Below, piece after piece: positions 1 to 8,768 of a stretch of DNA of 64,000 nucleotides (position 1 is its first letter; every line of letters begins with the position of its first letter). The DNA lies in contig CAVWAL010000005.1 in assembly GCA_963752935.1 (NCBI GenBank), positions 248,001 through 312,000 of the forward strand, read 5' to 3'. The notes beneath the pieces are model-generated. The model did not search any database. It saw only the letters and a list, made by a program, of their open reading frames with translations, and had not been told where the DNA came from. This DNA is from RI-153 sp963752935 (GTDB taxonomy: Bacteria; Chloroflexota; Anaerolineae; Caldilineales; Caldilineaceae). The position numbers and the translations under genes were made by a program.

Positions 1-1
1 C

Positions 2-922
2 AAGTTTGCCGTCTTACATGATCTGGGGGTAAATCGCTTGAGCATGGGGGTGCAGAGCTTTCAGCCCCAAGAACTGGAATTTTTGGGCCGTATCCACAGC
101 GTAGAGGATGTCTACCGCGCATTCGATATGGCGCGGCAGGTGGGGTTCAACAATATCAACCTTGATTTCATCTTCGGCCTGCCCCACCAATCACCCGCTG
201 CCTGGTCTGACACATTGGAGCGAGTCACCGCGCTGGCCCCCGATCACCTCAGCCTGTACAGCCTGATCGTCGAACCCAACACCCCACTCTTTCACTGGGT
301 TGAAGCAGGAGAAGTCGCCGCCCCTGATGACGATCACGCCGGGATGCTCTATGAGATGGCCCTGGCGCACATGGCCGAGTCCGGCTATGTCCACTATGAA
401 GTCTCGAACTGGGCCAAAACCGGCGCCTCGGCCACAGAGGATCAGGCGAGTGTTGCCATGACGGAGCCGACCGTCCCGGCGTTGGCCTGTCGGCACAACC
501 TGATCTACTGGCGTAATCAGGCATTCCTTGGCGTAGGGCCAGGAGCACATAGCTACCTGCATGCGGGCTGGCTGGATGATGGGCTGCAGGAAGGCGTTGG
601 CCTCCGCTGGAGCAATCGCAAGCCGGTGCCCGGGTACATCAAACGCATCAATGCCGCTGAATCGGTTCAAGAATTCCAGGAATCCATCGACGTTGCCACA
701 TCCATGGGCGAAACCATGATGCTGGGGTTGCGTCTGGTGCAAGAAGGCGTCGAGCGCGCCCCGTTCCTCGCCCGCTACGGGGTCGATGTGGTGGATGTCT
801 ATCCGGCGCAAGTGGACCGCTTTGTGACGATGAACATGATGACGGTGGATGCGCAACGGCTGCGTCTGACGCCGCGTGGCCTGATGGTAGGCAACCAGAT
901 TTTTGCTGCATTCCTACCCTGA
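2..922 (+). CDS. hemW: HemW-like radical SAM protein, 3' part
   Basis: The reading frame is open from base 2, so the gene begins before the window; only the C-terminal ~306 residues are seen. The visible start reads KFAVLHDLGVNRLSMGVQSF, the HemW/HemN-type segment that follows the radical SAM core. Later segments NINLDFIFGLPHQ, LSLYSLIVEPNTP and CRHNLIYWRN are also typical, with a C-terminal HemN-like domain. HemW proteins bind heme and have been proposed as heme chaperones; they are often misannotated as oxygen-independent coproporphyrinogen III oxidase. The CX3CX2C cluster motif lies upstream of the window and cannot be checked. Residues about 130-155 are a lineage-specific insert before the conserved CRHN. 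The next gene, coaD, follows after about 60 bases. Confidence 0.85.
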   Translation, partial: KFAVLHDLGVNRLSMGVQSFQPQELEFLGRIHSVEDVYRAFDMARQVGFNNINLDFIFGLPHQSPAAWSDTLERVTALAPDHLSLYSLIVEPNTPLFHWVEAGEVAAPDDDHAGMLYEMALAHMAESGYVHYEVSNWAKTGASATEDQASVAMTEPTVPALACRHNLIYWRNQAFLGVGPGAHSYLHAGWLDDGLQEGVGLRWSNRKPVPGYIKRINAAESVQEFQESIDVATSMGETMMLGLRLVQEGVERAPFLARYGVDVVDVYPAQVDRFVTMNMMTVDAQRLRLTPRGLMVGNQIFAAFLP

Positions 923-981
923 ACGAGGTTGGCAGGATAAGGTTTTTTGAATCAACAGTGAAGCCACGATGAGGACACACT

Positions 982-1539
982 ATGACACGGGCACTCTACC
1001 CTGGCACCTTTGATCCCATTCACAATGGACATCTAGATATCGCCTGCCGCGCAGCCGCCATCTTTGACGAGGTGATTGTGGGCGTCTACCATTCACCCCC
1101 CAAAAAGCTGCTCTTTTCCACGGATGAACGTGTCCTCTTGGCGCGCACGGCGGTTGAGCATCTGAGCAACGTCTCAGTTGTCTCGTTTGTTGGCTTGACG
1201 GTAGAATGTGCACGCGATGTGAATGCAAACGTCATTGTGCGTGGCTTGCGCAACGTGGCCGATTATCAGTTTGAATCGCAAATCGGTCTTGCCAACCGGC
1301 ATCTTGCCCCAGATGTAGAGCTTTGTTGTCTGATTTGCGGCACTGAGTATACTTACCTGAGTTCAACAATCGTTAAAGAAGTTGCCAGCCTGCACGGGGA
1401 TATTGCAGAATGGGTAGTCCCAACCGTGGCATCCGCACTTTCGGAACGCTTCGCCGACACTCGCCCTGCATCACCTGATGGTCAATCTTCAGTTAGCGGG
1501 ATATCAAAGACACGCGGAAAGCTCTCGTATCACGGGTAA
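982..1539 (+). CDS. coaD: Phosphopantetheine adenylyltransferase
   Basis: CoaD transfers AMP from ATP to 4'-phosphopantetheine, giving dephospho-CoA, the penultimate step of CoA synthesis in the cytosol. The N-terminal GTFDPIHNGHLD is the nucleotidyltransferase T/HxGH motif of this family. IVRGLRNVADYQFE and SSTIVKEVASLHGD are the conserved substrate-binding and C-terminal segments. The 185-residue length slightly exceeds the usual ~160, because about 20 extra polar residues follow the core. The ATG is preceded by a GAGGA ribosome site. It lies between hemW and a coiled-coil protein, all on the plus strand, probably one transcript. Confidence 0.93.
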   Translation: MTRALYPGTFDPIHNGHLDIACRAAAIFDEVIVGVYHSPPKKLLFSTDERVLLARTAVEHLSNVSVVSFVGLTVECARDVNANVIVRGLRNVADYQFESQIGLANRHLAPDVELCCLICGTEYTYLSSTIVKEVASLHGDIAEWVVPTVASALSERFADTRPASPDGQSSVSGISKTRGKLSYHG

Positions 1540-1585
1540 ATGACAGCGCTGCTATCGGTTTTCACTGAGTCACAAAGGATGATCT

Positions 1586-2263
1586 ATGGAAATCTTGCAA
1601 TTGGTCGATCAACTGGAACAAGTCCTAAACCGGGGATGGCGCGTGCCATTCACCTCGTCATTGGTGATCAATGAAGAGGAGTGCCTGCGTCTCATCGATC
1701 AAATGCGCATCAGCGTGCCCAGCGCCATCAAAGAGAGCGAGCGCATGATCGCAGAGCGCGATCGCATCATGGCCGACGCCCGCTCACGCGCCGAAGCGAT
1801 GCTGGATCAGGCTGAAGATGAAGCGATAAAGATGGTGAGCCAGCACTTCGTCGCCCAAGAAGCACAGCGCGAAGCGGAACGTACGATCGGCATCGGTCGC
1901 GAAGAAGCCACGCGCCTGGTCCAAGAGGCGGAGGATTACGCCCTCAACGTCCTGCGCGATTTGGTAAGCAAAATGAGCACATCGATCCGACAGGCCGAAA
2001 ATGGCATTCAGGCCATCGAAGACAGTCGGTCTCAGGCTGATGGTGCGCCTGCCAATGCCTTAGCCCACACAGAGGATGAGGATCCGATCCCTGCGCCTCA
2101 GCCGGTAACGCCCCCTCCCCCTCCGGCCAAAGCGGCTTCATCCAAACAAGCAAAATCGAAGAAGGCTGACACGAAGCCCAGTGAACCTGCAGCCGGTGAC
2201 AGCTCGACCGAGCAGCGACAAACTAGCCGACGACAAATCGGGCGTGTAGCCGTGACGGTTTGA
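1586..2263 (+). CDS. Coiled-coil protein (ATP synthase subunit b / DivIVA-like)
   Basis: The 225-residue protein has no signal peptide or membrane segment. Residues about 45-155 are a long charged, alanine-rich coiled coil (for example SERMIAERDRIMADARSRAE), like the helical part of ATP synthase b subunits or DivIVA. The tail (about 160-225) is proline- and lysine-rich and probably disordered. The conserved-looking N-terminus (MEILQLVDQLEQVL, then INEEECLRLIDQMR) suggests a structured head. Its place just after coaD suggests a conserved housekeeping neighbour, but no function can be assigned. AGGATG precedes the ATG. Confidence 0.7.
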   Translation: MEILQLVDQLEQVLNRGWRVPFTSSLVINEEECLRLIDQMRISVPSAIKESERMIAERDRIMADARSRAEAMLDQAEDEAIKMVSQHFVAQEAQREAERTIGIGREEATRLVQEAEDYALNVLRDLVSKMSTSIRQAENGIQAIEDSRSQADGAPANALAHTEDEDPIPAPQPVTPPPPPAKAASSKQAKSKKADTKPSEPAAGDSSTEQRQTSRRQIGRVAVTV

Positions 2264-2267
2264 GGCT

Positions 2268-3437
2268 GTGCTGAATCAAATTTTGAAGCGCTCTTCCCTG
2301 CATCCACCTTCGCCACGACGCAAGAACCGATTTTATGGCTGGCCTCTATGGCTCGGCCTGCTTGTGTTGGCTGGGATAGCCCTCACCTGGGGGCTTACGC
2401 GTCTTTTCTCCAACGAAGTTCCCCTTGGCCCGCAGCAGCAAGTCCGCACCATCAATTCGAAAATGGGCGTACACACTCGTCTGACCGACGAGGCCGAACC
2501 GTGGAAGATCAAGCGCACGCTGGAAATGGTGCGCGAAATGGGCGCGCCCTGGATCGTGGAGTACTTTCCATGGGCCTACTATGAACCACAGCCCGGCCAA
2601 TTTTCGTGGGGGCACCCCGATCTGGTGATCGATCACGCTAACCGGCAAGGGCTAACCGTGATTGCACGGCTGGGCTTCGCCCCCGACTGGGCGCGACCGG
2701 CCGACAGCACGCCACTTCTGCTGCCCGAAGAAAACTACGAGGCGTTTGGCCACTACGCCGCCGCCTTCGTCAAACGCTACGCCGGCAAAGTCGGCTATGT
2801 CATCATTTGGAACGAGCCGAATCTGACATTGGAATGGGGCTATCGGCCCGTAGACCCGGAAAGCTACGTCAAGATGCTGCAGGTCGTCTACCCCATGATC
2901 AAAGCGGCCAACCCCGATGTACAGGTGCTGGCCGGCGCTCTCGCCCCGACCCTGGCCCCACCGGGCAGTGAATGGGGCATGAACGATCTCATCTATCTTC
3001 AACGCATGTATGACGCCGGCGCTGCCGATTTCTTCGACGTTCTCTCCGTACATGCCTACGGCTGGTATTCCGATCCCGATGAACCGGCCGATCCGGATGT
3101 GATCAACTTTCGCCGCACGCAACTCTTACACGAGATTATGCAGCGCAATGGGGACGGCGATAAGCAGCTCATGATCACCGAGGGCGGCTGGAACGATCAC
3201 CCGCGTTGGACGCGTGCCGTGCGCCCCGGACAGCGGATCCGCAACACGATCCGAGCCTACGAAATCGCCCGTACCGAGTGGCCCTGGCTCGAAAGTATCT
3301 CTTTTTGGGCCTTCCGCTACCCGTGGGATGCCAAAACTTACCAGGATTACTACACCTTCGTGGATACCGAGTTTGAGCCGAAACCGATCTACGAGGAGGT
3401 TCGCGACTATGCGCGGGGCAGAGGTGTGCCCGAATGA
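2268..3437 (+). CDS. Membrane-anchored clan GH-A-like glycosidase
   Basis: Begins with GTG four bases after the previous stop. After a basic N-terminus, residues about 25-45 (LWLGLLVLAGIALTWGLTRL) form one membrane segment, so the rest should lie outside the membrane. The catalytic part resembles (beta/alpha)8 glycosidases of clan GH-A (GH5/GH39-like): IVEYFPWAYYEPQPGQFSW near the start, IIWNEPNL with the expected acid/base Glu after Asn, and a late MITEGGWND whose Glu fits the nucleophile. Substrate cannot be read from sequence. A related protein, also anchored by one N-terminal segment, is at 62236-63435. It overlaps the next gene by 4 bases (ATGA). Confidence 0.72.
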   Translation: MLNQILKRSSLHPPSPRRKNRFYGWPLWLGLLVLAGIALTWGLTRLFSNEVPLGPQQQVRTINSKMGVHTRLTDEAEPWKIKRTLEMVREMGAPWIVEYFPWAYYEPQPGQFSWGHPDLVIDHANRQGLTVIARLGFAPDWARPADSTPLLLPEENYEAFGHYAAAFVKRYAGKVGYVIIWNEPNLTLEWGYRPVDPESYVKMLQVVYPMIKAANPDVQVLAGALAPTLAPPGSEWGMNDLIYLQRMYDAGAADFFDVLSVHAYGWYSDPDEPADPDVINFRRTQLLHEIMQRNGDGDKQLMITEGGWNDHPRWTRAVRPGQRIRNTIRAYEIARTEWPWLESISFWAFRYPWDAKTYQDYYTFVDTEFEPKPIYEEVRDYARGRGVPE

Positions 3438-4271
3438 TCCGCACCCCTCTGTTCTCCATTCGGCGCCGCACCGGCCTGTTGGTTACACTGCCGCTGGCGG
3501 CGCTGATCGTTGTCGTCAGCGTGTTGTGGCAGCGCGACGTGATCTTCCCCAGCGTGGATCGCACCTGGCTGGCGATCCAGGAACGGGGGATCTGGCGAGT
3601 AGGTCTTGATCCTAGCTTTCCTCCCTTTGAATTGCTAAATGAAGCGGGTGCGCCGGTCGGGTTCGATGTAGATCTGGCCCACGCACTCGCCGCCAGGCTA
3701 GATGTCGAGTTGGAGATCGTTACGATTGGCTTCGACGGTCTTACCGACGCAGTGCAGGTAGGGCGGATCGACAGCGTAATCAGCGCGCTCCCGCTTCGAC
3801 CCGCGGCTGACCCAGGACGTCCGCTATACCACGCCCTACTTTGAAGCCGGAACGCGGCTGGTCGTGCCAACAGATTCTTCGATTCGCACGATCGAGGATC
3901 TGGCGGGCCGGCGTGTGGCCGTGGAGTGGGGCAGCATGGGCGACGCCGACGTGCGCCAGATCCAGCGTCAGGATGCGTCAGTACAGCGGGTTCCTTTCCC
4001 CACGCCCGACGAAGCGCTCGCCGCGCTGCTCGCCGGTGACAGCGACGCGCTCGTGATCGATGGTGTCACCCTGCGCCTGGCCCAGGGGCGGGGTGCAGCC
4101 GTCGAGGCTGTCGGCGCGCCGCTGGAAGGCGATCCATACGTCATTGCACTGCCGCTCCATGCCCGTCAACTGCAGAGCGCACTGGAAGAAGCAATGACGG
4201 CGCTGCGCCAGGATGGAACCCTGGCGCAGCTCGAAGATCGATGGTTCTCTGCGACGCAGAGCGATGAGTAG
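3434..4271 (+). CDS. Amino-acid ABC transporter substrate-binding protein, frameshifted
   Basis: An N-terminal membrane anchor (LLVTLPLAALIVVVSVLW) is followed by an SBP_bac_3-type solute-binding domain: IWRVGLDPSFPPFELLNEAG and GFDVDLAHALAARL in the first lobe, then IRTIEDLAGRRVAVEWGSMG in the second. The frame breaks near 3794: frame 2 reads to an early stop at 3844, while frame 3 from 3795 reads FDPRLTQDVRYTTPYFEAG, exactly the expected continuation. Deleting one base (for example C3794) restores a protein of about 278 residues. It is either a sequencing error or a recently inactivated gene. It overlaps the upstream glycosidase-like gene by ATGA; no cognate permease or ATPase is adjacent. 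Confidence 0.7.
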
Positions 4272-4783
4272 ATTGAGACCGGACAGACTCGACCCACTCA
4301 CGCCCCAAGTTGATGCAGAGTGCGCGTTGACCTCAGCGGACCAGGTTTGGAACGGATTCAGCAGGTTCAGGATCCATCCATCACGCGCCAGGTGGTACGA
4401 GGACTGTTGCCGCGCACACGGCGCCGGTGGCCTTATAGGTGCCTCCAATCTAGGATCACTTTCTTGTGCACTCGGCGGCTCCCTCTCCGCATCTTTTACC
4501 TTACCTTTACCCATAAGGTGGGCATGAAGAGCGGATTCGTTTTGACCCTTGGTACAGGCACGAGGGGGATGAGGGCAACGTCTCGCCCATTGTCGCAGAT
4601 CTCTGTCCCATCCCCTTCATGCCCCGACAACCGGCCCAATATCACGAAGGAGTATCCCAGCCGTAGAACCTAGATCGGCCGCTGTTTGCCAGGCCTGTGC
4701 CGACTGCGACTTGTGGGTAAAGATTAGGCCTGCGGTGGAAGGCTGGGGAGGGGTCAAACTCTCGGTTCCAAAGTGATATCCCC
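4272..4783. other. 512-base intergenic stretch without a convincing gene
   Basis: It lies between the stop of the binding protein (+) and the stop of the HTH-citrate synthase (-). The ORFs here have no recognisable domain and low-complexity, arginine/serine-rich translations. A 10-base inverted repeat (GGGCATGAAG at 4520-4529 and CTTCATGCCC at 4615-4624) encloses further partial complementarity (GGGGATG/CATCCCC), so an imperfect long hairpin is possible. No tRNA, RNase P, tmRNA or SRP signature was recognised. Confidence 0.5.
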
Positions 4784-6004
4784 TTAGGCCGGTGGGGGCT
4801 GCACCGGTCTCCCCGTATAGCGCGCGCGTGGACGGATCAGCCCGTCGGTTTCATACTGCTCCAGGGCATGACCGATCCAGCCGACGGCGCGACCCAGGGC
4901 AAAGAGGGCCAGCGATGCGCCATCCGGCAGGGCAAGCAGACGGCTAAGCGCAGCCAGGGCAAAGTCGATGCTGGGGAATTGAGCGGTCAGATCAAAAGCG
5001 GCCGCACTGACCGCGCGCGCCAGATGTAGATCCGGATGATCGGGGTAAGCCTCTTCGAGCAAGGAAAGCAACAATTTGGCGCGAGGATCGCCGTCAGGAT
5101 AGAGCCTCAACCCAAAACCAGGGATCGCCCCTCCGCGGCGCAAGTATTCACCCAACACTTGTGCGCTGCGATCCGCCGTAGCGACCTCACGCAGCAGTGC
5201 TTCCACGCGTTCGGTGTAGCCGCCGTGCCGGATGCCTTGTAATGCGGACAATCCTGCAATCACTGCGGCGTACGGGCTGGATCCCGCCGAAGCGACACAG
5301 CGCGCCGTAAACGCCGAAACATTCAATTCATGATCCGCACAGACGACCATAGCCGCGTCCAAAAGGTGACGCGCCTTCGGCTGATCCGGCGCCCACCGCT
5401 GTTGCAGCGACAGCGCAATCGGCGATCCATCGAGTGCGGACGAAGTTGCACCGCAGGCCAGCAGACGTAGAATGCGCACACCGCTACGCATCACCGCTTG
5501 CGGGCGCAGATCGAAAGCCGCCGGATCTTCGCCGGTGGCAACGATCAGCGTACCCTGCATCCGTTCCACGGCACGCAGATCGGCCACACGCAACTGCACC
5601 CCTTGCAGCCGATCCGAAAGTGTAAACGGGTCGCTGAACAGATCGGCGCCCAAATCGTCGGCCCAGAATAACCCGGCCACGGCTTCCAACGACTGAGAAC
5701 GCGCCAACCCCACAGCATCGTAGCCCCGATAGTAGAAATGTCCGTCGGTGATCAGCGTCAACGCCGACTCCAGGATCGGCGTACCCCAATCCAGCGCCTG
5801 CTGTACGGCCATGGTCGGATCGACACGCTGCGCCTTGCGCGCCAGCAAGCGATCCACATCTTCGGCACTGTAGCGGCGGGCACGACTGTCCTCTCCCGCT
5901 TCCTCAGAGCGGATCAACCCACGACTGACATAGGCGTAAAGCGTGGCTCGACTGATCCCCAATGCGTCCGCTGCTTCCTGCGCGGTGTAATAGCGTCTGG
6001 CCAT
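4784..6004 (-). CDS. MerR/excisionase-type HTH fused to a citrate-synthase-like domain
   Basis: The start at 6004 is chosen because GGGGGAAG precedes it; an upstream in-frame start would lie in the promoter. Residues 1-60 form a MerR/HTH_17 DNA-binding domain (YYTAQEAADALGISRATLYA, then RRYSAEDVDRLLARK). Residues about 65-400 are a citrate-synthase fold with DHELNVSAF (His225) and RHGG (His260), but GFGLRLYPDGDPRA has Leu299 where the active-site His of GFGHRVY is expected; SIDF keeps an Asp (347). With one catalytic His missing and a DNA-binding head, it may be a metabolite-sensing regulator rather than an enzyme; that is inference. It is divergent from a citrate synthase that keeps this His. 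Confidence 0.8.
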   Translation of the reverse strand: MARRYYTAQEAADALGISRATLYAYVSRGLIRSEEAGEDSRARRYSAEDVDRLLARKAQRVDPTMAVQQALDWGTPILESALTLITDGHFYYRGYDAVGLARSQSLEAVAGLFWADDLGADLFSDPFTLSDRLQGVQLRVADLRAVERMQGTLIVATGEDPAAFDLRPQAVMRSGVRILRLLACGATSSALDGSPIALSLQQRWAPDQPKARHLLDAAMVVCADHELNVSAFTARCVASAGSSPYAAVIAGLSALQGIRHGGYTERVEALLREVATADRSAQVLGEYLRRGGAIPGFGLRLYPDGDPRAKLLLSLLEEAYPDHPDLHLARAVSAAAFDLTAQFPSIDFALAALSRLLALPDGASLALFALGRAVGWIGHALEQYETDGLIRPRARYTGRPVQPPPA

Positions 6005-6020
6005 ACTTCCCCCAAAATAG

Positions 6021-6068
6021 ATTGATCTTAAAATCAATATTGACAATATAAATGCGCTTCGTCATAAT
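6021..6068 (+). promoter_or_regulatory. Divergent promoter/operator between the two citrate-synthase genes
   Basis: TTGACA (6040-6045), a 17-base spacer and CATAAT (6063-6068) form a near-consensus sigma-70 promoter for the plus-strand citrate synthase. Two inverted repeats overlap it: ATTGAT-N6-ATCAAT at 6021-6038 and ATATTG-A-CAATAT at 6037-6049. They sit where the HTH domain of the minus-strand protein could bind and block or distort the promoter. The promoter covers the ATGs at 6052 and 6067, so translation should begin further downstream. Confidence 0.6.
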
Positions 6069-6114
6069 GGCAAAAAGAAGATCGGCAAGCAATCGAATGA
6101 AAGGATCATACCTC

Positions 6115-7264
6115 TTGACGACTATCTCCCCTGGCCTAGAAGGCGTTGTCGCGGCCAGCACGCGGCTGAGCAGTGTGGACGGGCTGGCCGGCGAATTGAT
6201 CATTGCCGGGTTTGCCCTGCAAGAACTGGCCGAAAACGCCTGCGCCGAAGAGACAATCTATTTGCTCTGGCATGACCATCTACCCAGTGCCGACGAGTTG
6301 ACCGCTTTCCGCACTCGCCTGGCGGCGCTGCGCCCATTGCCGGCGGTGACCATCGATCTACTGCGCAGCGCTGCACTCGCCCAGGCCCCTGCTATGGATG
6401 CACTGCGTATGGCGGCAGGCACGTTGAGCCTCGATCTGCCGGCGCCGGACGATCCGTGGGCCGAGGCGTTGGCACTAACCGCACGCTTCCCGGTGATCGT
6501 GGCGGCCTATTGGCGGCTGCAGCACGGAGACGAGCCCATCACACCCGACCCGACATTGGGTCATGCGGCCAACTTCCTCTACATGCTCAGCGGCGCAGGC
6601 ACCGACCGAGGCGCAGGTCCGCGGGCTGGAGACCTATCTCAACACCGTCTCAGATCATGGCTTCAACGCCTCCACCTTTGCGGCGCGTGTGATCATCGCC
6701 ACCGGCACCGACCTGACATCGGCTATCGTCGGCGCCGTGGGCGCCTTGAAGGGTCCGCTGCATGGCGGCGCACCCGGCCCGGCGTTGCAGATGGTCTTTG
6801 AGATCGGGCAGGCCGAACGCGCCGAGGAAGTCATCCGCGCCAAACTTGAGCGCGGTGAACGGCTGATGGGGTTCGGCCATCGCGTTTACAAAGTGCGCGA
6901 TCCACGGGCGGAGGTGCTTTCGTCGGCAGCCGCGCGCCTGGTGGAGGCCAGTGGGGACAGCCGACTCTACGATCTGGCGCGAGCGGTCGAGTCCACGGCG
7001 GTGCGGCTGCTTGAAGAGTACAAACCGGGACGCAACCTCAAAACCAATGTCGAATTCTACACCGCGTTACTGCTCCACAGCCTGGGGATGGAGACCGATC
7101 TGTTCACGCCGACCTTTGCGGTTGGCCGCCTGGGCGGTTGGATCGCGCACTGCTTTGAGCAGCGTGAAGCCAACCGCATCATTCGCCCGCAGTCGGTCTA
7201 TCACGGAGCAAGAGATCGACGCTGGGAAACGAGTGGCTCCAAATCCGTGTCCAACGCTCCATAG
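6115..7264 (+). CDS. Citrate synthase, frameshifted
   Basis: Catalyses acetyl-CoA + oxaloacetate to citrate, or the methylcitrate reaction; these cannot be told apart here. The TTG start at 6115 follows GAAAGGA by 9 bases and gives the usual N-terminus TTISPGLEGVVAASTRLSSV. The first frame carries the small-domain entry and LGHAANFLYMLSG; the next frame carries DHGFNASTFAARV, KGPLHGGAPGPAL, MGFGHRVYKVRDPRA and TNVEFYTALLL. Both catalytic His are present; the catalytic Asp position is Glu (NVEFY). One extra base near 6597 breaks the frame; removing it gives an uninterrupted protein of about 382 residues. A sequencing error is at least as likely as a pseudogene. Confidence 0.8.
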
Positions 7265-7276
7265 CAAGGAGGGGGT

Positions 7277-7597
7277 ATGCAAACGTTCGAGTATGCTGAG
7301 TTACAGGATCAGCGGCGGCATAGTTGCAGATCATATCTGGAGTTTTTGCGTCATCCATCCATGAGCATGGGGATTTACGAACTGCCCGCAGAGCATGCTG
7401 ATCCGCAGCAGCCTCACAGCGAGGATGAGATCTACTATGTCGTCAGGGGCCGTGCCCAGATTCACGTTGACGGCGAGGATCGCGCCATCGGTCCTGGTTC
7501 AATCGTCTTCGTCGCCGCCGGGGTCGAACACCGTTTCCACAGCATCGAAGAGGATCTCAGCGTGTTGGTTGTCTTCGCGCCGGCAGAGACGGGCTAA
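7277..7597 (+). CDS. Small cupin-domain protein
   Basis: A single-domain cupin of 106 residues. Motif 1 is PHSEDEIYYVVRGRAQIHVDG and motif 2 is PGSIVFVAAGVEHRF. The spacing and the His/Glu/His set (H-x-x-D-E in motif 1, H in motif 2) fit a bound divalent metal. A strong AAGGAGGGGGT site precedes the ATG, 12 bases after the citrate synthase stop, so the two are probably co-transcribed. Substrate unknown; such cupins range from sugar isomerases to dioxygenase-like and sensor proteins. Confidence 0.8.
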   Translation: MQTFEYAELQDQRRHSCRSYLEFLRHPSMSMGIYELPAEHADPQQPHSEDEIYYVVRGRAQIHVDGEDRAIGPGSIVFVAAGVEHRFHSIEEDLSVLVVFAPAETG

Positions 7598-7704
7598 ACA
7601 GAACCCGGAGTAACCCAATTCAATCCACATCAACGCGAGCGACATCATCCAAATCATCTCATCATCTGACTAACGTCAAGCAATCCATGGAAAGGTGATC
7701 TCTC

Positions 7705-8634
7705 ATGACCCAATTCGCTTTCTTCAACGGCAGATTCGTCCCCATCAGCCAGGCCCATGTCAGTGTGATGACGCATGGGCTGAACTACGGCACCGGCTGT
7801 TTCGGTGGGCTACGCGGCTACTGGAATGAACAGCAGCAACAGCTTTATGTCTTCCGCATTCTGGATCACTACAGGCGCTTCTTGCACAGCGCCAAACTTT
7901 TGATGATGGATCTGGGGTATAGCGCCGAAGAACTGGCGGAGATCACCGTCGATCTGCTCAGTCGCGAAGCGTGGACCGAGGACTGCTACGTTCGCCCCCT
8001 CGCCTACAAGGCTACCGAAGGGATCGGCGTCAAACTCCACGGTCTGGACGATGGGCTGACAATCTTCAGCGTGCCAATGGGCAACTATCTGCCCATCGAG
8101 CATGGCATTCGCCTGGGCACGAGTAGCTGGCGGCGGGTCGACGATACAGCCATCCCGGCGCGGGGCAAGATCAGCGGCAGCTATGCCAACAGCGCGCTGA
8201 TCAAGAGCGAAGCCCAGCTCAACGGATACGATGATGCCCTCGTCCTCAACCAGGATGGACATGTATCCGAAGCCAGCGCCGCCAATTTTATGATGGTGCG
8301 TCATGGCAAGCTGATCACCACTTCGGTCTCTGACAACGTGTTGGAAGGCATCACGCGCAGCACCATCCTGCAACTGGCGCGGGAACGGCTCGGCCTACCG
8401 ATTGAGGAACGCGCCGTCGACCGCTCCGAAGTCTATGCTGCCGACGAAGTATTGCTATGTGGCACCGGCGTGCAGATTTCACCCGTGATCTCCGTCGATC
8501 ACCGCACGATCGGCGACGGTGTCGTCGGCCCCATCGTACGCCAGTTGCAGCAGCTTTTCTTCAACGTCGTCCGCGGCGAAGACCCGGCCTATGCGGCCTG
8601 GTTGACGCCGATTCGGCAGATGGTCACTGAGTGA
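7705..8634 (+). CDS. ilvE: Branched-chain amino acid aminotransferase
   Basis: PLP-dependent fold-type IV enzyme of 309 residues, the usual IlvE length. It interconverts branched-chain amino acids and their 2-oxo acids using glutamate/2-oxoglutarate. HGLNYGTGCFGGLRGYW is the N-terminal family motif. The PLP lysine is expected in PARGKISGSYANSALIKSEA, and SEASAANFMM followed by LEGITRSTILQLA marks the cofactor-phosphate region. Within fold-type IV, D-amino-acid transaminase or ADC lyase is less likely. The ATG follows AAAGGTGA. It is preceded by a 107-base gap holding CATCAT repeats. Confidence 0.87.
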   Translation: MTQFAFFNGRFVPISQAHVSVMTHGLNYGTGCFGGLRGYWNEQQQQLYVFRILDHYRRFLHSAKLLMMDLGYSAEELAEITVDLLSREAWTEDCYVRPLAYKATEGIGVKLHGLDDGLTIFSVPMGNYLPIEHGIRLGTSSWRRVDDTAIPARGKISGSYANSALIKSEAQLNGYDDALVLNQDGHVSEASAANFMMVRHGKLITTSVSDNVLEGITRSTILQLARERLGLPIEERAVDRSEVYAADEVLLCGTGVQISPVISVDHRTIGDGVVGPIVRQLQQLFFNVVRGEDPAYAAWLTPIRQMVTE

Positions 8635-8660
8635 TCGGCCGGGGAATGATTCAAGGCGGT

Positions 8661-8681
8661 TTGCCCTCTAAATGCTATAAT
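8661..8681 (+). promoter_or_regulatory. Extended -10 promoter upstream of the galU-type gene
   Basis: TGCTATAAT (TATAAT at 8676-8681) is an extended -10 element without a well-placed consensus -35. It is about 90 bases before the ATG at 8769 and follows the ilvE stop, so it can drive the uridylyltransferase-kinase pair. Confidence 0.45.
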
Positions 8682-8768
8682 CAGGTGTAACTGTTTCGCC
8701 CCTTGTTCTCCTGGCAAGTGCGTCGCACCTGGTTAGTCACTCGCCAACAGCAAAAAGAGGAAACCGCT

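Noticed and set aside
4213..4673. Two overlapping plus-strand ORFs after the binding protein
   Set aside because: Composition is not protein-like, no start site or domain; treated as intergenic.
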